Origin: Gemmatirosa kalamazoonensis
Lineage (GTDB): Bacteria; Gemmatimonadota; Gemmatimonadetes; Gemmatimonadales; Gemmatimonadaceae
Direction of reading: 5' to 3'
Length of the DNA: 64,000 nt
Assembly (NCBI RefSeq): GCF_000522985.1
Contig: NZ_CP007128.1
Span: 558,001-622,000, forward strand
Below the pieces are notes generated by a model. It had not been told where the DNA came from and did not search any database. It saw only the letters and a list, made by a program, of their open reading frames with translations. Shown in pieces: positions 35,233 through 42,850 of the stretch. Positions within the stretch are counted from its first letter, which is position 1, and each line of letters starts with the position of its first letter. The position numbers were made by a program, and so were the translations under genes.

Positions 35233-36338
35233 GAGCGGCGAACCTCTCCGGCGTGGGTGACGGCCATGGCGCCCGTGATCTCGTCGGCCAGATCGACGGT
35301 GAGCGCGCCGTCCTTGGTGACGTGTTGGAGGAACGTGAGGACGTTCTTGCTCAGCATCTGGCTCGCGTGGAACGGCACGCTGGCCGGAATGTTCAACGGT
35401 GCGACGATCGTGACGTCGTGCGCGACGACGGTCTCGCCGGGGCGCGTGAGCGTGCAGTTGCCGCCCGACTCCGCGGCGAGATCGACGATGACGGAGCCCG
35501 GGCGCATGGAGGCGACCATCTCCTCGGTGATGAGCTTCGGCGCGGGCCGGCCGGGGACCGACGCGGTGGTGATGACGAGGTCCATGTCGCGGATGTGCCT
35601 CGCGAGCGCGGCGGCGGTGCGCGCCTGCTCGTCCTGGCTCTGCTCCTTCGCGTAGCCGCCCGCCGTCTCCGCGCCGGCCGCGACCAGCTCCGCGGCGACG
35701 AACGACGCGCCGAGGCTCTGCACCTGCTCGCGCGCGGCGGGGCGAATGTCGAACGCGCTCACGACGGCGCCGAGCCGGCGCGCCGTGGCGATGGCCTGCA
35801 GCCCCGCGACGCCGGCGCCGATGACGAAGCACTTCGCCGGCGTGATGGAGCCGGCCGCGGTGGTGAGCATCGGCAGGAGGCGCGCGGCCTGCGCGGCGCC
35901 GAGCAGCACGGCCTTGTAGCCGGCGATCGTCGCCTGCGACGAGAGGACGTCCATCGACTGCGCGCGCGTGATGCGCGGCACGAGCTCGAGAGCGAACGCG
36001 GTGACCCTGCGCGCGGCGAGGTGCTTCAGGAGGTCGGCGCTCTGCGCGGGCTGCATGAGGCAGACGAGCGACGTGCCCTCGTCGAGCAACGCGACCTCGC
36101 CGTCGCTCGGGCGCTGCACCTTCGCGACGACCTGCGCGCCGCGCGCGGCGGCGGCCGCGCCGCCGGCGAACGTGGCGCCGGCGGCCTCGTACTGCGCGTC
36201 GGGAAAGTACGCGGCGGCGCCCGCGCCGCGCTCCACGACGACCTCGTGCCCCGCGGCGGTGAGCTTCTTCACGCTCTCGGGCACGAGCGCGACACGCCGC
36301 TCGCGCGGATCGATCTCCTTCAAAACGCTTATCCGCAT
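35229..36338 (-). CDS. pntA1: NAD(P) transhydrogenase, alpha-1 (NAD-binding) subunit
   Basis: The 369-residue soluble subunit carries domain I: RRVALVPESVKKLTAAGHEV at the start, the NAD-binding AKCFVIGAGVAGLQAIATARRLG, and SVIVDLAAESGGNCTLTRPGE. It binds NADH and delivers hydride to PntB. It is the first gene of the pntA1-pntA2-pntB operon. Alanine dehydrogenase is a relative, but the context fixes the identity. Start: ATG at 36338. Confidence 0.96.
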   Translation of the reverse strand: MRISVLKEIDPRERRVALVPESVKKLTAAGHEVVVERGAGAAAYFPDAQYEAAGATFAGGAAAAARGAQVVAKVQRPSDGEVALLDEGTSLVCLMQPAQSADLLKHLAARRVTAFALELVPRITRAQSMDVLSSQATIAGYKAVLLGAAQAARLLPMLTTAAGSITPAKCFVIGAGVAGLQAIATARRLGAVVSAFDIRPAAREQVQSLGASFVAAELVAAGAETAGGYAKEQSQDEQARTAAALARHIRDMDLVITTASVPGRPAPKLITEEMVASMRPGSVIVDLAAESGGNCTLTRPGETVVAHDVTIVAPLNIPASVPFHASQMLSKNVLTFLQHVTKDGALTVDLADEITGAMAVTHAGEVRRS

Positions 36339-36444
36339 CGATTCGGGAGGAAGGGGCTGGCTGGTCGTTGCGCGGGGGAACCTAGGGAGCGGAACGGGAG
36401 CACGGAACCGAGGCGGGCGCGACGGGACGCCGAGTCGCCGAGCA

Positions 36445-37272
36445 TCAGTGCTCGTCGATCCACGCCGCGACGAGCGCGTACACGCGCTCCTTCTCGTAGT
36501 CGACCGTGATCACGTGACCGGATCCCTCGAGCCACACCACCTCCGCTGGCGCGCCGCCGAGTCGCGCGAGGGCGGAGAGGGCGGCGGCAGGAGCGACGCG
36601 GTTGTCGCGGCGCGAGAGCACGACGAGCGTGGGCGCCGCGACCCGCGGCAGCGCCGCGCGCGCCCGGTGGACGACGCGTCCGAGCTGCGAGACGAGCCTC
36701 GGGGTGACGACGCCGTAGCCGCGGCTCGCCGCGCGGGCCACCGGCTCGTGGATGGAGCCCTCGCCCCGCGTCCGGAGCCACGGCGCGAGCAGCCCGAGCA
36801 CGCGGTGGAGCGCGCCGATGACGCGCACCACGGGCGGCGCCGAGAGATACGGCGCGAGGAGGACGAGGGCCGGCGGCGGCGCGTCCGCGGCGAGGACGAC
36901 GGCGAGCGCGGCGCCCATGGAGAGGCCGACGACCGCGACGCGCGGGCAGCGGGCGCGGAGTGCGTCGTACGCCTCGCGCGCGGCGGTGAGCCAGGCATCG
37001 GCGCCGGACGCGGCGAACGCGTCGAGGGTGCGGCCGTGACCCGGGAGCAGCGGGGCCCGCACGGTCCATCCGCGCGCGTGGAGGTGCGCCGCGAGCCCGA
37101 CGAGCGTGTCGGTGGCGTCGCCGAAGCCGTGGAGGAGGAGGACGGCGCGCCCGGGATCGCCATCGAGGGCGATCGGCTCCGCGCCGACGACGTAGCCCTC
37201 GGGGCCGAGTGGGAGACGCTCGGCGACCTCGCGGCGGAGCCGCTGGACGCGGGCGTCGAGGATCGAGGGCAC
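36445..37272 (-). CDS. Alpha/beta hydrolase (monoacylglycerol-lipase-like)
   Basis: The 275-residue protein has RAVLLLHGFGDATDTLVGLA (oxyanion region), the nucleophile VVGLSMGAALAVVL, an acid in VVLSRRDNRVAP and the catalytic His in LEGSGHVITVDYEKERV. That last segment is typical of carboxylesterase Est30-like and monoacylglycerol lipases. It is probably a cytoplasmic esterase. I chose the GTG at 37272 because GGAGG lies three bases upstream. It is divergent from the BsuPI-like lipoprotein. Confidence 0.87.
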   Translation of the reverse strand: MPSILDARVQRLRREVAERLPLGPEGYVVGAEPIALDGDPGRAVLLLHGFGDATDTLVGLAAHLHARGWTVRAPLLPGHGRTLDAFAASGADAWLTAAREAYDALRARCPRVAVVGLSMGAALAVVLAADAPPPALVLLAPYLSAPPVVRVIGALHRVLGLLAPWLRTRGEGSIHEPVARAASRGYGVVTPRLVSQLGRVVHRARAALPRVAAPTLVVLSRRDNRVAPAAALSALARLGGAPAEVVWLEGSGHVITVDYEKERVYALVAAWIDEH

Positions 37273-37326
37273 GGACCTCCGGAACGGGACGGGTGACGTG
37301 GGCGCGGACGTCGGTATCTTAACCGC

Positions 37327-37875
37327 ATGCCCAGCCCCCTCAGCGTGCGCGTCGCGGCGGTCGGCGCGCTCATGGCGCTCGCCACGGCGTGCGGCGACGT
37401 GGCCCCGATGCAGAACGACGACACGTTCGCGCTCGGGACCGCGGCGGCGAAGCAGAAGCCGTGGGTGCCGACCCCGGAAGAGCCGGTGACGGTCACGATG
37501 GACGTGCCGGGCACCGTGGCGTACGGCAAGCCGATGCCGATCCGCATCACGCTGCACAACGGCACCACGCGGCCGATCGCGGTCGGGCTCGGCCAAGTGC
37601 AGGCGTACGACGTGCTGGTCGCGCAGATCGGGATGCGCCCGGACTCGGGCGGGGTGTGGAGCCCGCCGAGGATGCAGCAGATGTCGCTCGAGGCGACGCT
37701 CACCGACCCGCTGCCCGCCGGGCGCGACACGACGTTCCAGGTGACGTGGCCGGGGACGGACGACACGGGCCGCTTCGTGCGACGCGGCCGGTACCGCGTG
37801 CGCGCCCGGGTGATGGCGCAGCTGCTGCGCACGAAGCAGCTGTGGACGCCGTGGGTGCCGATCGAAGTGCGTTAG
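37327..37875 (+). CDS. BsuPI-like lipoprotein
   Basis: The 182-residue protein has a lipoprotein signal (VGALMALATACGD). Its single Ig-like beta-sandwich (MPIRITLHNGTTRPIAVGLG, DTTFQVTWPGTDDTG, GRYRVRARV) resembles the BsuPI-type proteinase-inhibitor domain, although many such domains have no shown inhibitor activity. Its TAG stop overlaps the first base pairs of the octamer palindrome. Confidence 0.7.
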   Translation: MPSPLSVRVAAVGALMALATACGDVAPMQNDDTFALGTAAAKQKPWVPTPEEPVTVTMDVPGTVAYGKPMPIRITLHNGTTRPIAVGLGQVQAYDVLVAQIGMRPDSGGVWSPPRMQQMSLEATLTDPLPAGRDTTFQVTWPGTDDTGRFVRRGRYRVRARVMAQLLRTKQLWTPWVPIEVR

Positions 37876-37962
37876 GGCAGGAGGGCAGGAGGGCACGAAG
37901 CGAGGGCAGGAGACCTTGTGGCTCTCCTGCCCTCGCTTCGTGCCCTCCTGCCCTCCTGCCCT
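37874..37962. repeat. Perfect 40-bp inverted repeat of GGGCAGGA-type units
   Basis: The arms 37874-37913 and 37923-37962 are exact complements and flank a nine-base loop. They hold GGGCAGGA-like octamers interrupted by a GGCACGAAGCGA stretch present in both arms. The unit is the same as at 8573. It lies between convergent genes and its first bases are part of the upstream TAG stop. Confidence 0.95.
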
Positions 37963-37968
37963 CGTCCT

Positions 37969-38703
37969 TCAGATGCGCGCGACGCGGTCGGCCGGGCGCG
38001 ACTCGTCGACGAGCGGGACGATGGACTCGCTGTCGGACCAGGTGGCGCCGAGGCGGGAGCCGAGGGCGTGGAGGTCGGGAATGGTGTAGGTGGTCCCCTC
38101 GCGCTCGACGAGCCCGGCGCCGACGAGCCGGTTGAAGACGAGCGAGACGCTCTCGCGCGTGGCACCGACGAGCTCGCAGAGGAGCCGGTAGTCGGTGGAG
38201 CCGAGGCGCAGCGGGCGGCCGTCGGCCAGGCGGGACTGGTCGGCGAGGCGCAGCATCGAGGCGATGAGGCGTTCCTCGACGGACAGCGTCGCGAGCTCGT
38301 GGAGCTTGTCGAGCAGCTGCGTCCGCTCGGCCATGATCTGGCCGATGAGCGACTGGGCGTACAGCGGCTGCTCGCGGAGGAACGCGCGGAAGCGGGCGCC
38401 GCTCAGGTGCAGCGTCTCGCTCGGCTCCTCGGCGCGGGCATCGGTGGCGTATCGCCCGGCTATCTCGAGCCCCTCGGCACCGAACGTCTCCCCGTCGGTG
38501 GCGATGGCGGGCACGAAGCCGCGTCCGGCCTTCACGCGACTGCGGAGCACGATGCGACCCGACAGGACGACGAACACGCCGTCGGCCGGAGCGCCGCGCT
38601 GATAGATGCCGAATCCGGCGGGCCAGCTGGCCTTCGCGCCGTAGCTGGCGAGGGCGGCGCGCACGTCGGGCGACAGCCGCTGGATGACGCATCTCTGCTG
38701 CAC
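37969..38703 (-). CDS. Crp/Fnr-family transcription regulator
   Basis: The 244-residue protein has an N-terminal cyclic-nucleotide-like beta-roll (GIYQRGAPADGVFVVLSGRIVL, GETFGAEGLEIAGR), a dimer helix (LIGQIMAERTQLLDKLHELA) and a C-terminal HTH (TDYRLLCELVGATRESVSLV). The Cys residues are too few for an Fnr-type cluster. The effector and targets are unknown. The stop lies 6 bp from the 40-bp palindrome. Confidence 0.9.
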   Translation of the reverse strand: MQQRCVIQRLSPDVRAALASYGAKASWPAGFGIYQRGAPADGVFVVLSGRIVLRSRVKAGRGFVPAIATDGETFGAEGLEIAGRYATDARAEEPSETLHLSGARFRAFLREQPLYAQSLIGQIMAERTQLLDKLHELATLSVEERLIASMLRLADQSRLADGRPLRLGSTDYRLLCELVGATRESVSLVFNRLVGAGLVEREGTTYTIPDLHALGSRLGATWSDSESIVPLVDESRPADRVARI

Positions 38704-38802
38704 GTCTGCAACTCCCGGTGACTACGATACGACGACTGCGATGCTGACTTCGGACCACGGACTGAGGCAATCTCTAGGCCGTGCACGGACACGCTCGAGA
38801 CC

Positions 38803-38902
38803 GCGACCGTGCGGCCGCGACCTTGTGACGGCAACCGGTGGACGGCGAACGGTCGCCGGTACTAGGTCGTAGTCATCAGGTCGCAGTGCACCGGTCGCCG
38901 TA
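38803..38902. repeat. Degenerate inverted GGTCGCCG/CGGCGAAC units before moxR
   Basis: Left words of the GACGGCAACC and GACGGCGAAC type (to about 38850) face right words GGTCGCCGGTA and CCGGTCGCCGTA (38851-38902). It resembles the array at 29604 and includes the same ACCTTGTGAC phrase. It occupies most of the 212-bp divergent region between the Crp/Fnr gene and moxR, where both promoters must lie. Confidence 0.5.
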
Positions 38903-38915
38903 TTCCAGCAACGAC

Positions 38916-39962
38916 ATGGCCAACCCCGCACGACTCGACGCCCGCGCCCCGCGCGGTGCGCCCACGCTCGACGACGCCGGACCGCTCGTGGACGCCGTGC
39001 GCGCGCTGCGCGCACAGGTGGCGCGGCGGGTGGTGGGGCAGGACCAGGTGGTGGAGGAATTGCTGCTCGCGATCGTGGCCGGGGGGCACGCGCGGCTGGT
39101 CGGCGTGCCGGGGCTCGCGAAGACGCTGCTCGTGAAGAGCCTCGCGGAGGCGATGCACCTCGACTTCCGGCGGATCCAGTTCACGCCGGACCTCGTGCCG
39201 AGCGACATCACGGGCACGGAGATCCTGGAGGAGGACCACGCGACGGGCGGGCGTGCGTTCCGCTTCGTGCCGGGTCCGATCTTCGGCAACATCGTGCTCG
39301 CCGACGAGATCAACCGCGCGCCGCCGCGCACCCAGGCCGCGCTGCTGGAAGCGATGCAGGAGCACGCGGTCAGCGCGGCCGGCCGCACGATGCGGCTGCC
39401 GGAGCCGTTCTTCGTGCTCGCGACGCAGAACCCGATCGAGCAGGAGGGGACGTATCCCCTGCCCGAGGCGCAGCTCGACCGCTTCCTGTTCGACGTGCGG
39501 GTGAGCTATCCGGCGGCGGACGAGGAGGTGGCGATCCTGCGCGCGACGACGGGCGCGCCGGCGGGGCCGCTGGACGCGGTGCTCGACGCGACGCAGGCGC
39601 TCGCGCTGCAGCGGCTCGCGCGCGAGATCCCGGCGAGCGACGCCGCGCTGCGCTACGCGGCGTCGCTCGTGCGCGCGACGCGCCCCGACGACCCGAACGC
39701 GACGGCGCTGGTGAAGCGCGCGGTGCGGTGGGGCGCGGGACCGCGCGCGGGCCAGGCGCTCGTGTTAGGCGCGAAGGCGCACGCGCTGCTCGCCGGGCGC
39801 GCCGCGGTGGCGCCCGAGGATCTGCGGCGCGTCGCGGCGCCGGTGCTGCGCCACCGCGTGCTGCCGACGTTCGCCGCCGAAGCGGAGGGGATCGATGCGG
39901 ACCGGGTGGTGGCGGACCTCCTGGAACGTGTCGCGGCACCGAGCGCCGGTGTCCGCGTCTGA
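38916..39962 (+). CDS. MoxR-family AAA+ ATPase
   Basis: The 348-residue AAA+ protein has Walker A GVPGLAKT, Walker B IVLADEINRAPPRTQAALLE and the MoxR signature LATQNPIEQEGTYPLPEAQL. MoxR proteins work as chaperones with vWA-domain partners. Here DUF58 and BatA-like genes follow, but a 523-bp element with an antisense gene separates moxR from them. The element's arm begins three bases after the TGA. Confidence 0.94.
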   Translation: MANPARLDARAPRGAPTLDDAGPLVDAVRALRAQVARRVVGQDQVVEELLLAIVAGGHARLVGVPGLAKTLLVKSLAEAMHLDFRRIQFTPDLVPSDITGTEILEEDHATGGRAFRFVPGPIFGNIVLADEINRAPPRTQAALLEAMQEHAVSAAGRTMRLPEPFFVLATQNPIEQEGTYPLPEAQLDRFLFDVRVSYPAADEEVAILRATTGAPAGPLDAVLDATQALALQRLAREIPASDAALRYAASLVRATRPDDPNATALVKRAVRWGAGPRAGQALVLGAKAHALLAGRAAVAPEDLRRVAAPVLRHRVLPTFAAEAEGIDADRVVADLLERVAAPSAGVRV

Positions 39963-39965
39963 GCG

Positions 39966-40488
39966 AGCGTGGAGCGTGGAGCGTGGAGCGTGGAGCGCCT
40001 TTCCCTGCTCAGCCTCCCAGCTTGCGGCGCATCACGCGGAGCATGCGACTGACCTCGTCGCTCAGGGCCAGGGCGTCGGCGACATCCTCCGGATACAGGT
40101 GACCCACCGTGACGGCGGAAATGAGGTGGTTGTCGACCTCCTTCAGCGATGCGTGGGCCGAGGAGAGCTGGGCGAGGAACACCTTCCGGTAGGCGCTGCT
40201 GTGGCCCTCGGCGATGTTCGACGACACCGAGCCAGCGGCGCGACGCAGCTGCGATCCCATCTCGTAGCGCTCCTCCGGGGGGAGCTGCCGGTTCAAACGG
40301 TAGACCTCACGCAGCAGCTCCTGGCTGCGCTGCCAGACGATCAGGTCGCGGAAGTCGCCGGTCGCCATGTGAGGCCTCCATGTAGCGTGTCGGCGAAGTG
40401 TGCGAGGGTGCGTGCCGTCCGCCTAACCATTCCGACGCGCCGACCACCCGGAGAACGCTCCACGCTCCACGCTCCACGCTCCACGCTC
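39966..40488. mobile_element. Four-helix-bundle gene bracketed by 33-bp inverted heptamer repeats
   Basis: Exact 33-bp inverted arms, 39966-39998 (four GAGCGTG heptamers plus GAGCG) and 40456-40488 (its perfect complement), enclose 457 bp. Within lies one gene on the minus strand for a four-helix-bundle protein. The unit sits between moxR and the DUF58 gene, in an operon whose later members all overlap, so it looks inserted. In RNA the arms would form a 33-bp stem with the gene in the loop, the layout of 23S rRNA intervening sequences that encode related proteins. I see no target-site duplication and no transposase. Mobility is inference; the structure is directly seen. Confidence 0.85.
40009..40368 (-). 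CDS. Four-helix-bundle protein (S23/Avd-like)
   Basis: The 119-residue all-alpha protein has the family pattern: FRDLIVWQRSQELLREVYRL, then LPPEERYEMGSQLRRAAGSV, SSNIAEGHSS, a helix KVFLAQLSSAHASLKEVDNH and a final helix. The motif W-Q-x-S, the LRRAAxSVxSNIAEG segment and the length match the four-helix-bundle proteins found inside 23S rRNA intervening sequences and related to Avd of diversity-generating retroelements. Those form basic pentamers that bind nucleic acid. No reverse transcriptase is near. GGAGG lies six bases before the ATG at 40368. It is antisense to the surrounding operon and lies wholly inside the inverted repeats. Confidence 0.9.
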   Translation of the reverse strand: MATGDFRDLIVWQRSQELLREVYRLNRQLPPEERYEMGSQLRRAAGSVSSNIAEGHSSAYRKVFLAQLSSAHASLKEVDNHLISAVTVGHLYPEDVADALALSDEVSRMLRVMRRKLGG

Positions 40489-40511
40489 GACGTCCCCCGC
40501 GGGGGCGCGTG

Positions 40512-41390
40512 ATGCACGACTCGGACACGCGCCTGCTGGACGAGCTGCGCGGCGTGCGGTGGGCCGCACGCAAGCTGGCGGCGGCGACCCTGCCCGGCGC
40601 GCACCGCGCACGGCTGCGCAGCCCCGGCGGGGAGCTGAGCGAGTATCGCGCGTACCGACAGGGCGACGATCCGCGACGGCTCGACTGGCGGCTGCTCGCG
40701 CGCAGCGACCGCGCATTCATCCGTCTGGCCGACGACCACGCGCTGCTGCCGACGGTGCTCGTGGTGGACGCGAGCGCATCGATGGCGTTCCGCGCGAAGT
40801 GGCGCGCCGCACGTGCGCTGTCGTTAGGCCTCGCCGCGGTCGCGCACGCGGCGGGGGATCCCGTGGGCCTCGCGGTCGCGGCGCCGGACGCGCGCGACCG
40901 GTGGCTGCCGGCCCGCGCGCGGCGCGGCGTGGTACACGAGGTCGCACGCGCGCTCGACGCGGTGACGCCGGACGGGGATGCGCCGCTCGCTCCGCTCGTG
41001 ACGCACGCGGCGGCGGTGCGCGGCACGCGGCTCGTGCTCGTGTCCGACTTCCTCGGCGACGAGGCGGCGACGCTGCGCGCGGCGACGACGCACCGCGCGC
41101 AGGGCGGCGAGGTGTACGCGCTGCACGTGCTCGACGCGCAGGAGCTCGATCCGCCGCGCGGCGCGGTGCTCGCCGTGGACCCGGAGCGTCCGGACGTGCG
41201 CCGCCCGCTCGATGCGGTGTCGCGCGCCGCGTATCTCGCCGCGTTCGCGAAGTGGCGCGCGGAGACGGCGCGCGCGTGGCGCGACGCGGGCGCGACGTAC
41301 GTGGCGGTGACGACAGACGAGCCGCCGGCGCGCGCGGTGCGCCGCGTGGTGCGCGGCGCCGTCGAGAGCCACGCGGAGGCTCGGGCGTGA
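40512..41390 (+). CDS. DUF58 domain protein
   Basis: The 292-residue protein shows the DUF58 signature YRQGDDPRRLDWRLLARSDR and a vWA-like MIDAS VVDASASMAF. Such proteins partner MoxR ATPases. The ATG at 40512 is 24 bp after the right arm of the four-helix-bundle element; a GTG one codon earlier is possible. Its stop overlaps the next GTG. Confidence 0.9.
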   Translation: MHDSDTRLLDELRGVRWAARKLAAATLPGAHRARLRSPGGELSEYRAYRQGDDPRRLDWRLLARSDRAFIRLADDHALLPTVLVVDASASMAFRAKWRAARALSLGLAAVAHAAGDPVGLAVAAPDARDRWLPARARRGVVHEVARALDAVTPDGDAPLAPLVTHAAAVRGTRLVLVSDFLGDEAATLRAATTHRAQGGEVYALHVLDAQELDPPRGAVLAVDPERPDVRRPLDAVSRAAYLAAFAKWRAETARAWRDAGATYVAVTTDEPPARAVRRVVRGAVESHAEARA

Positions 41391-42850
41391 GGTTCCTCGC
41401 GCCGGGCTGGATCCTGGTGGGCGTCGCGGCGGCGCTGGCGCTCGTCGCGCTGCACCTGCTCGCGCTCGGCCGACCGGCGCCGCTGCTGCTGCCGACCGCG
41501 CGGTTCGTGCCGATGCGGTCGGCGCGGGCACGACGACTCGCGCGCCGGCCGCGCGATCTGCTGCTGCTCGCGATGCGCGCGGCGGCGGTGCTGACCGGCG
41601 CGCTCGCGCTCGCGCGGCCGACACGCACGCCGGAGCGACGGCCGATCGCGCGCGTGATCGTCGCCGACCGCTCGGGCGCGGTGCGCGACGTGGGCGCGGT
41701 GCGTGACTCGGTGCGCGCGGTCGGGTCGACGGGAGACCTCCTGGTCGCGTTCGACACGGCGGCGCGTGCCGCGATCGCGTTAGGCACCACGCCGGCGGCG
41801 CGGGACAGCGCGATCGATCGTGCGCTGGCACGCGACTCGGCGTCGTCTGCGCCGGCGGGGTCGCTGTCGGCGGCGCTCGCGGCCGCGCGGCGGGCGGCGC
41901 CGAGGCTGCGCGATGGAGCGGACTCGGTGGAGCTCGTGATCGTCGCACCGCTCACGACGCGGGAGGCGGACGCGGCGACGGGTGCGGTGCGCGCGACGTG
42001 GGCCGGGCGCGCGCGCGTCATGCGCGTGGCGGCGGCCGAGCCGCCGGCGGCGGGCGCGGTGCGCGTGACGTGGCGGCGCGGCGGTTCGGACGACGCGCTG
42101 GCCGCGGCGGCGGGCATGCTCGACGGCACGGTCCCTAGTCCCCAGGGGGGCTCCCCCCCCACGCCCAACATCGCACCCGATGCGCGCGAGCGCCGTACCG
42201 ATCCGACGCCGGGCGGATCCGCGGAACGCACGACCGCGCTCGTCGTGCGCGACGGCGCGACCGCCGCCGACTCCGCGTGGGCGCGCGCGAACGCCGGCGC
42301 GCTCGTGGACTGGCCGGCGGACGGCGTGCCTAACGGCTGGCGACCGCGCGCCCGCGTCGACACGGCGGGCGCCGTCGTCGCGGGCACCGCGGCGTTCGTC
42401 GCGCCGATCGCGCGGCGCGCGGCGTGGCCGGGGAGTGACGCGGCCGCGCGCGTGATCGCGCGGTGGGCCGACGGCGAGCCCGCCGCGGTGGAGCGCGCGC
42501 TCGGCGACGGCTGCGTGCGCGGGGTCGCCGTGCCGGTGCCGCAGGTCGGCGACGCGGCACTGCGGCCGCCGTTCCGCGCGCTGCTCGCGGCGCTGACGGC
42601 GCCGTGCGCGCACCGCGCGACCGGTGCACCGCTCGGCGACGCGACGGTCCGCGCCCTCGCCGGAAGCGGCCGCCTGCTCGCGACGGACGCGCTCGGGCGC
42701 GCGCCCACGCCGCCCGATCCGCTCGCACAGTGGCTGCTCGCCGCGGCGATCGCGCTGCTCGTGATCGAGCTGCCGCTGCGGCTCGCGCGGCGGCCCGTCG
42801 AGCCGCCTAACGACATCGCGGCCGACGCATCGACGGAGGCGGCGGCGTGA
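41387..42850 (+). CDS. BatA-like membrane protein
   Basis: The 487-residue protein begins with the BatA-type N-terminus (FLAPGWILVGVAAALALVAL, then LPTARFVP), has a second helix (LLLLAMRAAAVLTGALALAR) and a last helix near the C-terminus (QWLLAAAIALLVIELPL). The middle is Ala/Arg/Asp-rich with a vWA-like region whose MIDAS is degenerate (IVADRSGAV). Start GTG at 41387, overlapping the DUF58 stop. It probably acts with MoxR at the membrane; the exact role is unknown. Confidence 0.8.
   Translation: MRFLAPGWILVGVAAALALVALHLLALGRPAPLLLPTARFVPMRSARARRLARRPRDLLLLAMRAAAVLTGALALARPTRTPERRPIARVIVADRSGAVRDVGAVRDSVRAVGSTGDLLVAFDTAARAAIALGTTPAARDSAIDRALARDSASSAPAGSLSAALAAARRAAPRLRDGADSVELVIVAPLTTREADAATGAVRATWAGRARVMRVAAAEPPAAGAVRVTWRRGGSDDALAAAAGMLDGTVPSPQGGSPPTPNIAPDARERRTDPTPGGSAERTTALVVRDGATAADSAWARANAGALVDWPADGVPNGWRPRARVDTAGAVVAGTAAFVAPIARRAAWPGSDAAARVIARWADGEPAAVERALGDGCVRGVAVPVPQVGDAALRPPFRALLAALTAPCAHRATGAPLGDATVRALAGSGRLLATDALGRAPTPPDPLAQWLLAAAIALLVIELPLRLARRPVEPPNDIAADASTEAAA

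Noticed and set aside
39966-40488. A diversity-generating retroelement based on the Avd-like protein
   Set aside because: No reverse transcriptase, template repeat or variable repeat is visible near the gene; only the four-helix-bundle relative is present.
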